NCBI GenBank assembly: GCA_019119555.1
Contig: DWWU01000020.1
Location: 1-58,048 of the forward strand
Length of the DNA: 58,048 bases
Direction: 5' to 3'
Origin: Candidatus Fusicatenibacter intestinigallinarum
Lineage (GTDB): Bacteria; Bacillota; Clostridia; Lachnospirales; Lachnospiraceae
The number at the start of each line of letters is the position of its first letter. Positions within the stretch are counted from its first letter, which is position 1. Position numbers and translations under genes: made by a program. This document shows, in pieces, positions 34,305 to 41,695 of this stretch. Under the pieces are notes generated by a model. The model did not search any database, had not been told where the DNA came from, and was given only the letters and a program-made list of their open reading frames with translations.

Positions 34305-34883
34305 ATGCATGACAGGACAGAAATGAGAGAGAGCAGAAGAAAGAGACGGAGAAGAAGAAACAACGGCGGAAGACTTCTGGCGGAATATGTCGGAATGATT
34401 CTGGCTGTGACCGCGGCGATCCTTTTTCTTGTCCAGGCGGTGGTGATCAATGCCAGAATCCCGTCGCCGTCCATGGAAAAAACAATTATGACAGGGGATC
34501 AGCTGTTTGGAAACCGTCTGGCGTACTGGCGGGACGGGCCGGAGCGATACGACATTATCATCTTTTATTTTCCCGACGATGAGAGCCAGAGGTTTATTAA
34601 ACGTGTGATCGGACTGCCGGGCGAGACGGTGGAGATCCGGAGCGGAAAAGTATATATTGACGGCTCGGATCATCCCTTAAGAGATGATTTCTGTCCGGAA
34701 CCGCCCACCGGGGACTTCGGACCTTACCATGTCCCGGAGGATTCCTATTTTGTGCTCGGGGACAACCGGGAGATATCGAAGGATTCCAGGTACTGGAAGA
34801 ACCCGTATGTGAGCAGAGACGAGATCATCGGAGAGGCGATGTTCCGGTACTGGCCCTTGTCCAGGATGGGAATGCTGAAATAG
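34305..34883 (+). CDS. lepB: Signal peptidase I
   Basis: 192 residues. A very basic N-terminus (RRKRRRRRNN) and one membrane segment (about 24-46) precede the protease domain, which contains RIPSPSMEKT (catalytic Ser), RFIKRVIGLPGE (catalytic Lys) and GDNREISKDSRYW. It removes signal peptides from exported proteins on the outer face of the membrane. The ATG at 34305 follows GGAGG at 34293. It matches the single-anchor Firmicute SipS type. Confidence 0.95.
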   Translation: MHDRTEMRESRRKRRRRRNNGGRLLAEYVGMILAVTAAILFLVQAVVINARIPSPSMEKTIMTGDQLFGNRLAYWRDGPERYDIIIFYFPDDESQRFIKRVIGLPGETVEIRSGKVYIDGSDHPLRDDFCPEPPTGDFGPYHVPEDSYFVLGDNREISKDSRYWKNPYVSRDEIIGEAMFRYWPLSRMGMLK

Positions 34884-34892
34884 TATGATACA

Positions 34893-34920
34893 GGTTACAG
34901 TCCGCCGGCCGAACGTTGCC
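34893..34920 (+). repeat. Decayed palindromic repeat upstream of recU
   Basis: Arms GGTTACAGTCCG and CCGAACGTTGCC-type sequence are recognisably related to the 28-nt repeat but with several mismatches. Confidence 0.45.
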
Positions 34921-34979
34921 GGCGCGGCCGGTCCGGTTATGTACCGGAGCATCAGGACAGCAGAAAGGACGGAAGAAAA

Positions 34980-35516
34980 ATGGCCACATGGAATTCAAGA
35001 GGTCTGCGCGGATCGCTTCTGGAAGAAGTGATCAACCGCACCAACGAACAGTATCGGGAAAAAAATCTTGCGCTGATTCAGAAGGTTCCCACCCCGATCA
35101 CTCCGATCCGGATCGACAAGGAAAGCCGGCATATTACGCTGGCGTATTTTGAAAAAAAGAGTACGGTGGATTATATTGGCGTGGTGCAGGGAGTACCGGT
35201 CTGCTTTGATGCAAAGGAGTGCCACAGGGATGCGTTTCCCCTGGCCAACATTCATGAGCATCAGGTTCGGTTTATGCAGGATTTTGAAGCGCAGGGAGGG
35301 GTCGCCTTCCTGCTTCTGTTTTTTGCGGAAAGGGACGCCTTCTATTATCTCAGATTTGAGGAGATGATGCGCTTCTGGGAGAGGGGCGTCTCCGGAGGCA
35401 GAAAACATTTCCGGTTTGAGGAACTGGATCCCGGATGGATTCTGGAACGGGGTCGGGACAGCGTTCTTCTGCCGTACCTGAAGGGGCTGAAAAGAGACCT
35501 CGAACTTCGGGATTGA
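34980..35516 (+). CDS. recU: Holliday junction resolvase RecU
   Basis: 178 residues, starting NSRGLRGSLLEEVINRTN. The nuclease core contains STVDYIGVVQGVPVCFDAKE (Asp, Glu and Lys of the PD-(D/E)xK fold) and HQVRFMQDFEAQGG. RecU cuts Holliday junctions in Firmicutes and works with RuvAB (5005). AAAGGA lies upstream of the ATG. It is usually beside a PBP gene in Bacillus; here it follows lepB. Confidence 0.95.
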   Translation: MATWNSRGLRGSLLEEVINRTNEQYREKNLALIQKVPTPITPIRIDKESRHITLAYFEKKSTVDYIGVVQGVPVCFDAKECHRDAFPLANIHEHQVRFMQDFEAQGGVAFLLLFFAERDAFYYLRFEEMMRFWERGVSGGRKHFRFEELDPGWILERGRDSVLLPYLKGLKRDLELRD

Positions 35517-35541
35517 CAGGCAGAGTGCCTTCCGGTATAAT
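35513..35541 (+). promoter_or_regulatory. Consensus sigma-A promoter of the his operon
   Basis: TTGACA (35513-35518), 17 bases, TATAAT (35536-35541): a perfect match. The -35 overlaps the recU stop codon. Confidence 0.92.
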
Positions 35542-35633
35542 ACCAGTAGTTTCTGGCGCTATCATGGTAGTGAGGTAAAGTGAGAAAGTCGGACGGCGCG
35601 GCGGAAAACCGTTCCGGAGACAGCGGAGGCGCC

Positions 35634-35661
35634 GTAACAGTTCAGTGGGCTGAACTGTTAC
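35634..35661 (+). repeat. 28-nt palindromic repeat in the his leader with a perfect 8-bp target duplication
   Basis: The arms GTAACAGTTCAG and CTGAACTGTTAC flank TGGG. GAGGCGCC abuts both ends (35626-35633 and 35662-35669). It lies between the his promoter and the hisZ ribosome binding site. Confidence 0.9.
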
Positions 35662-35691
35662 GAGGCGCCGGTGAGAAGGAGGATGTTTCAG

Positions 35692-36960
35692 ATGGATAAG
35701 AGCATTCATACGCCGGAAGGTGTGAGGGATGTATTCAGTGAAGAATGTAAGAAGAAGCGGATGCTTCAGAGAAAAATAGAAAAGGTGTTTCAGGCATATG
35801 GATATCAGGAGATCGAGACGCCGACCTTTGAATTTTTCGATGTGTTCAGCAGAGAGGTCGGCACGACGCCGTCCAGAGAGCTGTACAAGTTTTTTGACCG
35901 GGAGGGGAACACGCTGGTGCTCCGCCCGGATTTTACGCCTTCCATCGCAAGGGCGGTTTCCATGTATTATACGGAGGAGGAATTTCCGATCCGGCTGTGG
36001 TATCAGGGAAGCAGTTTTGTAAACAATTCCAGTTACCAGGGCAGGCTGAAGGAATCCACGCAGATGGGCGTCGAGCTGCTGAACGAGGATTCTCCGATGG
36101 CGGATGCGGAGCTGCTGGCGATGACTGTGCGGCTGATGCTGGACGCAGGTTTTCGTGAATTTCAGCTCAGCATCGGGCACATCGGTTATTTCCGTGCGCT
36201 GGCGAAGGAGGCGCGCCTTTCGGAGGAAGGATACCACCAGCTGAGAGAACTGATTTCGATCAAAAATTACTTCGGTGTGGAGGAGCTGCTGGAGAAATTC
36301 CATCTCCGCCCGGAGCAGAGACGTGCGCTGGCCAGCATGACACAGATGTTCGGCGGACCGGAGGTCCTGGAAAAGGCGAAAGCACTGACGAGAAACCGTG
36401 AGGCGCTGGATGCGGCGGCCCGTCTGGAGGAAATCTATGAAATCCTGAAGGATTACGGATATGAGAAGTACATCTGCTTTGATTTCGGTATGCTGAGCCG
36501 TTTTCAGTATTATACCGGACTGATTTTTCAGGCGTATACCTACGGCAACGGAGAGCCTGTAGTCAAAGGCGGCCGGTATGACCGTCTGCTGAAGTATTTT
36601 GGAAAGGATGCCCCGGCAGTGGGATTCTGCGTCGTGCTTCAGCCGATGCTGGACGCTCTGGAGCGCCAGAAGATCGCCGGACCTGTTCCCCGGACGAGAA
36701 CGATGCTGCTTTATCCGGATTTTCTGGAAAAAATGGCGGTCCGGATGGCAAAGGACCACCGGAAGGAAGGGCTGGATGTGGCCCTCGTGCCGTTTGCGCG
36801 GGGAAAAGTCCTGGAGGATTATATTGCCTACGGAAAGAGAAACCAGTTCGGCGGGATTGTGTATCTTCAGAAAGAGACGGCTATTTATGCCATTGATCTG
36901 ACGGTTCAGGAGATCCGCCCGGTGGAAATTAAGCAGATGCAGGGAGGAACACAGTCATGA
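35692..36960 (+). CDS. hisZ: ATP phosphoribosyltransferase regulatory subunit HisZ
   Basis: 422 residues. A class II synthetase-like fold with the HisRS/HisZ patterns [21 protein letters not shown] and [11 protein letters not shown]. It lacks an anticodon-binding domain, so it is HisZ rather than HisRS. It pairs with the short HisG to give histidine feedback inhibition. The ATG at 35692 has AAGGAGG at 35677. It overlaps hisG by 4 bp (ATGA). A short C-terminal extension after residue 320 is unusual in detail but within the family. Confidence 0.92.
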   Translation: MDKSIHTPEGVRDVFSEECKKKRMLQRKIEKVFQAYGYQEIETPTFEFFDVFSREVGTTPSRELYKFFDREGNTLVLRPDFTPSIARAVSMYYTEEEFPIRLWYQGSSFVNNSSYQGRLKESTQMGVELLNEDSPMADAELLAMTVRLMLDAGFREFQLSIGHIGYFRALAKEARLSEEGYHQLRELISIKNYFGVEELLEKFHLRPEQRRALASMTQMFGGPEVLEKAKALTRNREALDAAARLEEIYEILKDYGYEKYICFDFGMLSRFQYYTGLIFQAYTYGNGEPVVKGGRYDRLLKYFGKDAPAVGFCVVLQPMLDALERQKIAGPVPRTRTMLLYPDFLEKMAVRMAKDHRKEGLDVALVPFARGKVLEDYIAYGKRNQFGGIVYLQKETAIYAIDLTVQEIRPVEIKQMQGGTQS

Positions 36961-37604
36961 GATATTTGACCATTGCGCTTGGCAAGGGGCGTCTTGCGCA
37001 GAAGACAATGGAACTTTTCCGGAAGGTGGGAATCACCTGCGAGGAGATGGAGGATCCGTCCTCAAGAAAACTGATTTTTGTCAACGAAGAGATGGGATTC
37101 CGTTTCTTCCTGGCAAAGGGACCGGATGTGCCGACTTATGTGGAATACGGCGCGGCGGATATCGGAATTGTCGGCAAGGATACGATTCTCGAAGAAGGAA
37201 GAAAGCTGTATGAGGTGCTGGATCTGGGCTATGGAGCCTGCAGAATGTGTGTCTGCGGACCGGCTTCTGCGGCGGATCTGCTGCAGCACAACCGACTGAT
37301 CCGGGTGGCGACAAAATATCCGAATATTGCCAAAGATTATTTTTACAATAAAAAGCATCAGACGGTGGAGATCATCAAACTGAACGGTTCCATTGAGCTG
37401 GCGCCGATCGTAGGGCTTTCTGAGGTCATCGTCGATATTGTGGAGACGGGGACGACCCTGCGGGAAAATGGCCTTGACGTTCTGGAGGAGGTCTGCCCGC
37501 TGTCTGCACGGATGGTAGTCAATCAGGTAAGCATGCGGATGGAGAACGAAAGAATCAGCCGGCTGATCGGCGCGCTGAAGACGGCGCTGACGGAAAAGGG
37601 ATGA
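36957..37604 (+). CDS. hisG: ATP phosphoribosyltransferase catalytic subunit HisG (short form)
   Basis: 215 residues, the short HisG that needs HisZ. Visible are [23 protein letters not shown] and the PRPP loop [15 protein letters not shown]. It catalyses the first committed step of histidine synthesis from ATP and PRPP. It is translationally coupled to hisZ. Confidence 0.96.
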   Translation: MRYLTIALGKGRLAQKTMELFRKVGITCEEMEDPSSRKLIFVNEEMGFRFFLAKGPDVPTYVEYGAADIGIVGKDTILEEGRKLYEVLDLGYGACRMCVCGPASAADLLQHNRLIRVATKYPNIAKDYFYNKKHQTVEIIKLNGSIELAPIVGLSEVIVDIVETGTTLRENGLDVLEEVCPLSARMVVNQVSMRMENERISRLIGALKTALTEKG

Positions 37605-37640
37605 ACTGGTACAGAAAATGCGCGTGGGAGGAAAGAGTAC

Positions 37641-38948
37641 ATGAGAATTGTAAATCTTACGAGGGAAACAGAGGAAAATATACTGGAAAATATGCTGAAG
37701 CGCAGCCCAACCCAGTACGGGACCTATGAGGCTGCGGTCAGCGAGATCATCGCGGCGGTCCGTGAGAAGAAGGATGAGGCGGTGTTTGCATATACGGAGA
37801 AGTTTGACGGCGCGAAGCTGGACGCATCTACGGTGGAGGTTACGGAGCAGGAGATCGGGGAGGCTTACGCCCAGGTGGACTCCGGGCTGGTCCAGGTGAT
37901 CCGCAAAGCCAGAGAGAACATTCTCGCTTACCATGAAAAACAGAAGGAGAACAGCTGGTTTACCTCCACGGAGGAGGGAACGCTGCTGGGACAGAAAGTG
38001 ACTCCGCTGAACCGGGTCGGCGTATATGTGCCGGGAGGCAAAGCGGCCTATCCGTCCTCTGTGCTGATGAACGTTCTTCCGGCCCAGGTGGCAGGCGTCC
38101 GCGAGATCTGTATGACGACGCCCTGCAGCCGTGAAGGAAAGGTAAATCCGGTGGTTCTGGCGGCGGCGAAGGAGGCCGGCGTACAGAGAATCTTCAAGGT
38201 GGGAGGAGCCCAGGCGATCGCGGCGCTGGCTTACGGCACAGAGAGCATTCCGAAGGTGGACAAGATCGTCGGACCGGGAAATATTTATGTGGCGCTGGCA
38301 AAGAAAGCGGTGTACGGCAATGTCAGCATCGATTCCATTGCCGGACCCAGTGAGATCCTGGTCCTTGCTGACGAGACGGCGAATCCGCGGTTTGTGGCGG
38401 CGGATCTTCTGAGCCAGGCGGAGCATGACGAGCTGGCAAGCGCGATTCTGATCACCACCTCCCGCAGACTGGCAGAGCAGGTGGACGGGGAAATCCGGAA
38501 ATTCCTGGAAACCCTTTCCCGCCGGGAGATTATTGAGAAATCTCTGGACAATTTCGGCTATCTTCTCGTGGCAGAGTCGAAAGAGGAGGCGATCGAGACT
38601 GTGAATCAGATTGCGCCGGAGCATCTGGAGATTGTGACGGCGAATCCATTTGAGGATATGATGAAAGTACGCAACGCGGGAGCGATTTTCCTGGGCGAGC
38701 ATTCCTGCGAGCCGCTGGGAGATTACTTTGCCGGACCGAACCACATCCTGCCCACCAACGGAACGGCGAAATTCTTCTCGCCGCTCTCTGTGGATGACTT
38801 TGTGAAGAAATCCAGCGTGATCTACTATTCCAGGGATGCGCTGGAGAAGATCCATACGGATATTGAGACGTTTGCGAAGGCGGAGCAGCTGACGGCACAT
38901 GCAAATTCCATCGCGGTGCGTTTTGAGAAGGAGGAGCCATCATGCTGA
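37641..38948 (+). CDS. hisD: Histidinol dehydrogenase HisD
   Basis: 435 residues. It contains YVPGGKAAYPSSVLMN, GGAQAIAALAYGT, the substrate and zinc motifs GPSEILVLADE and LLSQAEHDE, and HILPTNGTA. It oxidises histidinol to histidine in two NAD-linked steps. GGAGG precedes the ATG. Its end overlaps hisB by 7 bp. Confidence 0.96.
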   Translation: MRIVNLTRETEENILENMLKRSPTQYGTYEAAVSEIIAAVREKKDEAVFAYTEKFDGAKLDASTVEVTEQEIGEAYAQVDSGLVQVIRKARENILAYHEKQKENSWFTSTEEGTLLGQKVTPLNRVGVYVPGGKAAYPSSVLMNVLPAQVAGVREICMTTPCSREGKVNPVVLAAAKEAGVQRIFKVGGAQAIAALAYGTESIPKVDKIVGPGNIYVALAKKAVYGNVSIDSIAGPSEILVLADETANPRFVAADLLSQAEHDELASAILITTSRRLAEQVDGEIRKFLETLSRREIIEKSLDNFGYLLVAESKEEAIETVNQIAPEHLEIVTANPFEDMMKVRNAGAIFLGEHSCEPLGDYFAGPNHILPTNGTAKFFSPLSVDDFVKKSSVIYYSRDALEKIHTDIETFAKAEQLTAHANSIAVRFEKEEPSC

Positions 38949-39529
38949 GAACTGCCAGAGTTGTGCGGAACACGAAAGAGACGCAGATCTGTCTGGAACT
39001 GAATCTGGACGGAAAGGGTACCTTCGAAGGGACTACAGGCATCGGATTTTTCGACCATATGCTGGACGGTTTCGCCCGGCATGGCTTTTTCGACCTGCGG
39101 CTGGAAATGCAGGGGGATCTGCAGGTGGACGGCCATCACACCATCGAGGATTTCGGGATTGTGCTCGGCACAGCCCTGAAGGAAGCCCTGGGCGACAAGG
39201 CGGGCATCCGCAGATACGGAAGCAGGATTCTTCCGATGGATGAGACGTTGGTGCTGGCGGCGGTGGATCTGTGCGGAAGACCCTACCTGTCGTTCCAGGC
39301 GGAGTTTTCCCGGGAAAAAGTCGGCGATATGGAGACGGAGATGGTCCGGGAGTTTTTCTATGCCCTGTCCTATTCCTGTGGGATGAATCTCCATATCAAG
39401 GTACTGGACGGGCTGAACTGTCATCATATCATCGAGGCGATGTTCAAGGCGGCGGCGAAGGCTCTGGACGAGGCGACATCGGTAGATGAGAGGATTTCCG
39501 GAGTTCTGTCCACAAAAGGAAGCCTGTGA
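38942..39529 (+). CDS. hisB: Imidazoleglycerol-phosphate dehydratase HisB
   Basis: 195 residues. The duplicated manganese-binding motifs are GFFDHMLDGFARHG, DGHHTIEDFGI, FFYALSYSCGMNLHI and GLNCHHIIEAMFKA. It is monofunctional, without the phosphatase domain found in E. coli. A repeat element and a separate Shine-Dalgarno lie between it and the next his gene. Confidence 0.96.
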   Translation: MLRTARVVRNTKETQICLELNLDGKGTFEGTTGIGFFDHMLDGFARHGFFDLRLEMQGDLQVDGHHTIEDFGIVLGTALKEALGDKAGIRRYGSRILPMDETLVLAAVDLCGRPYLSFQAEFSREKVGDMETEMVREFFYALSYSCGMNLHIKVLDGLNCHHIIEAMFKAAAKALDEATSVDERISGVLSTKGSL

Positions 39530-39577
39530 TGGAACGGCCTGGAAGCCTCCCGCCGGCGGTTGTTTCGTGTATTTTGG

Positions 39578-39605
39578 GCAGCAGTTCAGCTGGCTGAACG
39601 GTTAT
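39578..39605 (+). repeat. 28-nt palindromic repeat within the his operon
   Basis: The arms GCAGCAGTTCAG and CTGAACGGTTAT flank CTGG. It is a moderately decayed copy between hisB and the hisIE gene. Confidence 0.7.
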
Positions 39606-39645
39606 TGCTTTTGAATTATACCATTGGAAATCAGGAGGTGTTGTT

Positions 39646-40917
39646 GTGAAAAAGTTATTGGTTCCGGTGATTTATCTGAAAGACGGAACGGCGGTTTCGG
39701 GGTTCGGCTCGGAGGAACGGGTTTCGGAGGTTCCGGTGGAGGAATTGGCGGCGGGGGCTTCGGACCGGGGAGCGGATGAGCTGCTGGTTCTTGATTTTTC
39801 GGAAAGTGATGCGGAGCATGACCGGGCGATCGGGGATCTGATCAGGATCTGCGACCGTGCCGAAGTTCCGGTGACCGGCGGAGGAAATGTCCGCCGGATG
39901 GAGGATGTGAAAAAGATTCTTTATGCGGGCTGCAGGAGAGCGGTCCTGAATTTCGCGAAGGAATCCAACTGTGATCTGCTGGAGGAAGTGTCCGGCAAAT
40001 TCGGAAAGGATAAGATTGTGGTCTTTGTTCCGGACGGGGAGACGTTCTGGAAGCACCGGGAGCAGATTGAGACGTTTGCAGGCATGGTGTTCTGTGATGA
40101 GGAACAGGCGGATGAGATTTCAAGGCTCTCCGGCCTTCCGCTGATGGTGATGGCAAAGTCCGGGAATCCGGAGAAGCTGCTGGCAGAGGAGCAGGTGTGT
40201 GTGGTGACCGGCGCCGGAGTGAGCGGACCGGAGCAGGATCTCATGGCGCTGAAGGCTTCCTGCCGGGAAGCAGGAATTCCTGTCAATACCTTTGAGAGCT
40301 CTGTCTCATGGGCGGAGTTTAAGAAAAACAGCGACGGAATGGTGCCTGTGATCGTTCAGGATTACCGGACGGACGAGGTGCTGATGCTGGCCTATATGAA
40401 TGAGGAAGCGTTTGAGACGACGCTGAAAACCGGCCGTATGACCTACTGGAGCCGGAGCAGAAACGAGCTGTGGACAAAGGGACTGACCTCCGGCCATTTT
40501 CAGTATGTGAAATCTCTGATGCTGGATTGCGACGGAGATACGATTCTGGCGAGGGTTTCCCAGATTGGCGCAGCCTGTCATACGGGAAACAAAACCTGTT
40601 TCTTCCGGGAGCTGGCAAAAAAAGAATATGAGGAGCGAAATCCGCTGAAAGTGTTCCAGCAGGTGTACGATGTGATCTGCGACCGGAAACAGCATCCGAA
40701 AGAAGGGTCTTACACCAATTATCTGTTTGACAAGGGAATTGACAAGATTCTGAAGAAAGTAGGAGAAGAATGTACGGAGATCGTGATCGCGGCGAAAAAT
40801 CCGGATCCGGAGGAAATCAAGTATGAAATTTCAGACTTCCTTTACCATGTGATGGTATTAATGGCGGAAAAGGAAATCACCTGGGAAGATATTACCAGGG
40901 AGCTTGCGCGGAGGTAG
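39646..40917 (+). CDS. hisI: Fusion of a degenerate HisA/HisF-like barrel with bifunctional HisIE
   Basis: 423 residues from a GTG start with AGGAGG at 39633. Residues 232-340 are phosphoribosyl-AMP cyclohydrolase ([38 protein letters not shown]). Residues 345-423 are phosphoribosyl-ATP pyrophosphatase ([15 protein letters not shown]). Residues 1-215 resemble HisA/HisF ([30 protein letters not shown]), but the catalytic Asp of the IPCLDVKDG motif is replaced by Tyr (residue 10). The barrel is therefore probably non-catalytic. No hisA, hisH or hisF lies in the window. Confidence 0.85.
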   Translation: MKKLLVPVIYLKDGTAVSGFGSEERVSEVPVEELAAGASDRGADELLVLDFSESDAEHDRAIGDLIRICDRAEVPVTGGGNVRRMEDVKKILYAGCRRAVLNFAKESNCDLLEEVSGKFGKDKIVVFVPDGETFWKHREQIETFAGMVFCDEEQADEISRLSGLPLMVMAKSGNPEKLLAEEQVCVVTGAGVSGPEQDLMALKASCREAGIPVNTFESSVSWAEFKKNSDGMVPVIVQDYRTDEVLMLAYMNEEAFETTLKTGRMTYWSRSRNELWTKGLTSGHFQYVKSLMLDCDGDTILARVSQIGAACHTGNKTCFFRELAKKEYEERNPLKVFQQVYDVICDRKQHPKEGSYTNYLFDKGIDKILKKVGEECTEIVIAAKNPDPEEIKYEISDFLYHVMVLMAEKEITWEDITRELARR

Positions 40918-40925
40918 CGCTTCCG

Positions 40926-40984
40926 GAGAGCGGCAGGAAAGAGAAAACGTGTGCCCATGTTGTCCCTTTCCTGCCGCTCTTTTT
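40926..40984 (+). terminator. Terminator of the his operon
   Basis: AGAGCGGCAGGAAAG (40927-40941) pairs perfectly with CTTTCCTGCCGCTCT (40966-40980), followed by TTTT. Confidence 0.92.
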
Positions 40985-40986
40985 GA

Positions 40987-41013
40987 ATCGCAGGAAACTT
41001 CGTTCCCTGCGAT
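40987..41013 (-). terminator. Probable terminator of the superoxide dismutase gene
   Basis: ATCGCAGGAAAC pairs with GTTCCCTGCGAT (one mismatch) over TTC. On the minus strand it follows the sod stop but lacks a clean T-tract. Confidence 0.55.
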
Positions 41014-41026
41014 ATTGAAAATGTTG

Positions 41027-41485
41027 TCAGGGCTTTGCGGTCTCCTGGAGACGCTGCCGGACGCCGTCCCAGTGTATGACCTGGAACCAGGAATCAATGT
41101 AATCGCTCCGCAGATTCTGGTGTTTCAGATAGTAAGCATGTTCCCAGACGTCCAGAGGGAGGATCGGCTGCATCCCGTCGGAGAGCGGATTGTCCTGATT
41201 GGGGAGAGGGAGAATTTTCAGCGCCCCGGATTCGTCGCGGACAAGCCAGACGAATCCGGAGCCAAACAGACCAAGAGCAGCCGCTTTCATCTGCTGTCTC
41301 CAGTTGTCTTCCCCGCCGAACGCCTCCGCCAGTTCCGGGGGAAACTTCTGGCCGGCGGGGGTCAGCAGATCGAAATACAGGTCGTGATGAAAGAACATGG
41401 TTCTCCGGTCGATATAAGGCTCCAGGGCGCTGTAGGAATAGGGGAGTCGGGGAAGACGGAACGGATAGGTGGTGTCAGATATCAT
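41027..41485 (-). CDS. Shortened Fe/Mn superoxide dismutase-like protein lacking one metal-binding His
   Basis: 152 residues from ATG 41485 (AAAGGAGA upstream). Ordinary family members have about 200. The N-terminus (LPYSYSALEPYIDRRTM, then HHD at 33-35) and C-terminus (FGSGFVWLVRDESG, LDVWEHAYYLKHQN) are well conserved. Directly after HHD the sequence jumps to LYFDLLTPAGQ, so the segment of about 50-60 residues that normally holds the second helix and the second metal histidine (NHxxFW/YF) is missing. Remaining ligands are His33 or His34, Asp112 and His116. The frame is intact, so this is an in-frame deletion. It may be inactive, have altered chemistry or bind metal another way. Confidence 0.8.
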   Translation of the reverse strand: MISDTTYPFRLPRLPYSYSALEPYIDRRTMFFHHDLYFDLLTPAGQKFPPELAEAFGGEDNWRQQMKAAALGLFGSGFVWLVRDESGALKILPLPNQDNPLSDGMQPILPLDVWEHAYYLKHQNLRSDYIDSWFQVIHWDGVRQRLQETAKP

Positions 41486-41610
41486 GGTTCTCCTTTCTGC
41501 CGGCAAAACCGGTTTTGGATCCGGCAGAGGGTTTTTCTTTATGATATTCATGAAACGGACGGAAGATGAGAAAAAATCCGGCAATTGGTTATCTGTTGGA
41601 ACAGTTAAAA

Positions 41611-41685
41611 ATCCCGCGGCCTGCGAGAAATGGCAACGGTTCAGCTGGGCTGAACGGTTACGGGAAACGGGACAGGCCGCGGGAT
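41611..41685 (-). terminator. purF-like gene terminator with a palindromic repeat nested in its loop
   Basis: On the minus strand ATCCCGCGGCCTG (41685-41673) pairs perfectly with CAGGCCGCGGGAT (41623-41611) and runs into TTTTT. The loop holds a 29-nt copy of the dispersed palindrome (41633-41661), flanked by GAGAAATG and GGGAAACG. Confidence 0.85.
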
Positions 41686-41695
41686 GGGAGATACT

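Noticed and set aside
35542-35691. Possible T-box or other amino-acid riboswitch in the his leader
   Set aside because: No TGG-type T-box bulge, no specifier-like hairpin and no terminator. Most of the leader is explained by the inserted palindrome and its flanks.
37062-38900. A 612-codon minus-strand frame opposite hisG and hisD
   Set aside because: It is antisense to two certain genes and reflects codon bias. The product is Arg/His/Leu-rich with no domain.
41027-41485. Frameshifted SOD pseudogene
   Set aside because: Both halves are in the same frame and well conserved on each side of the join, so an in-frame deletion fits better than a frameshift.
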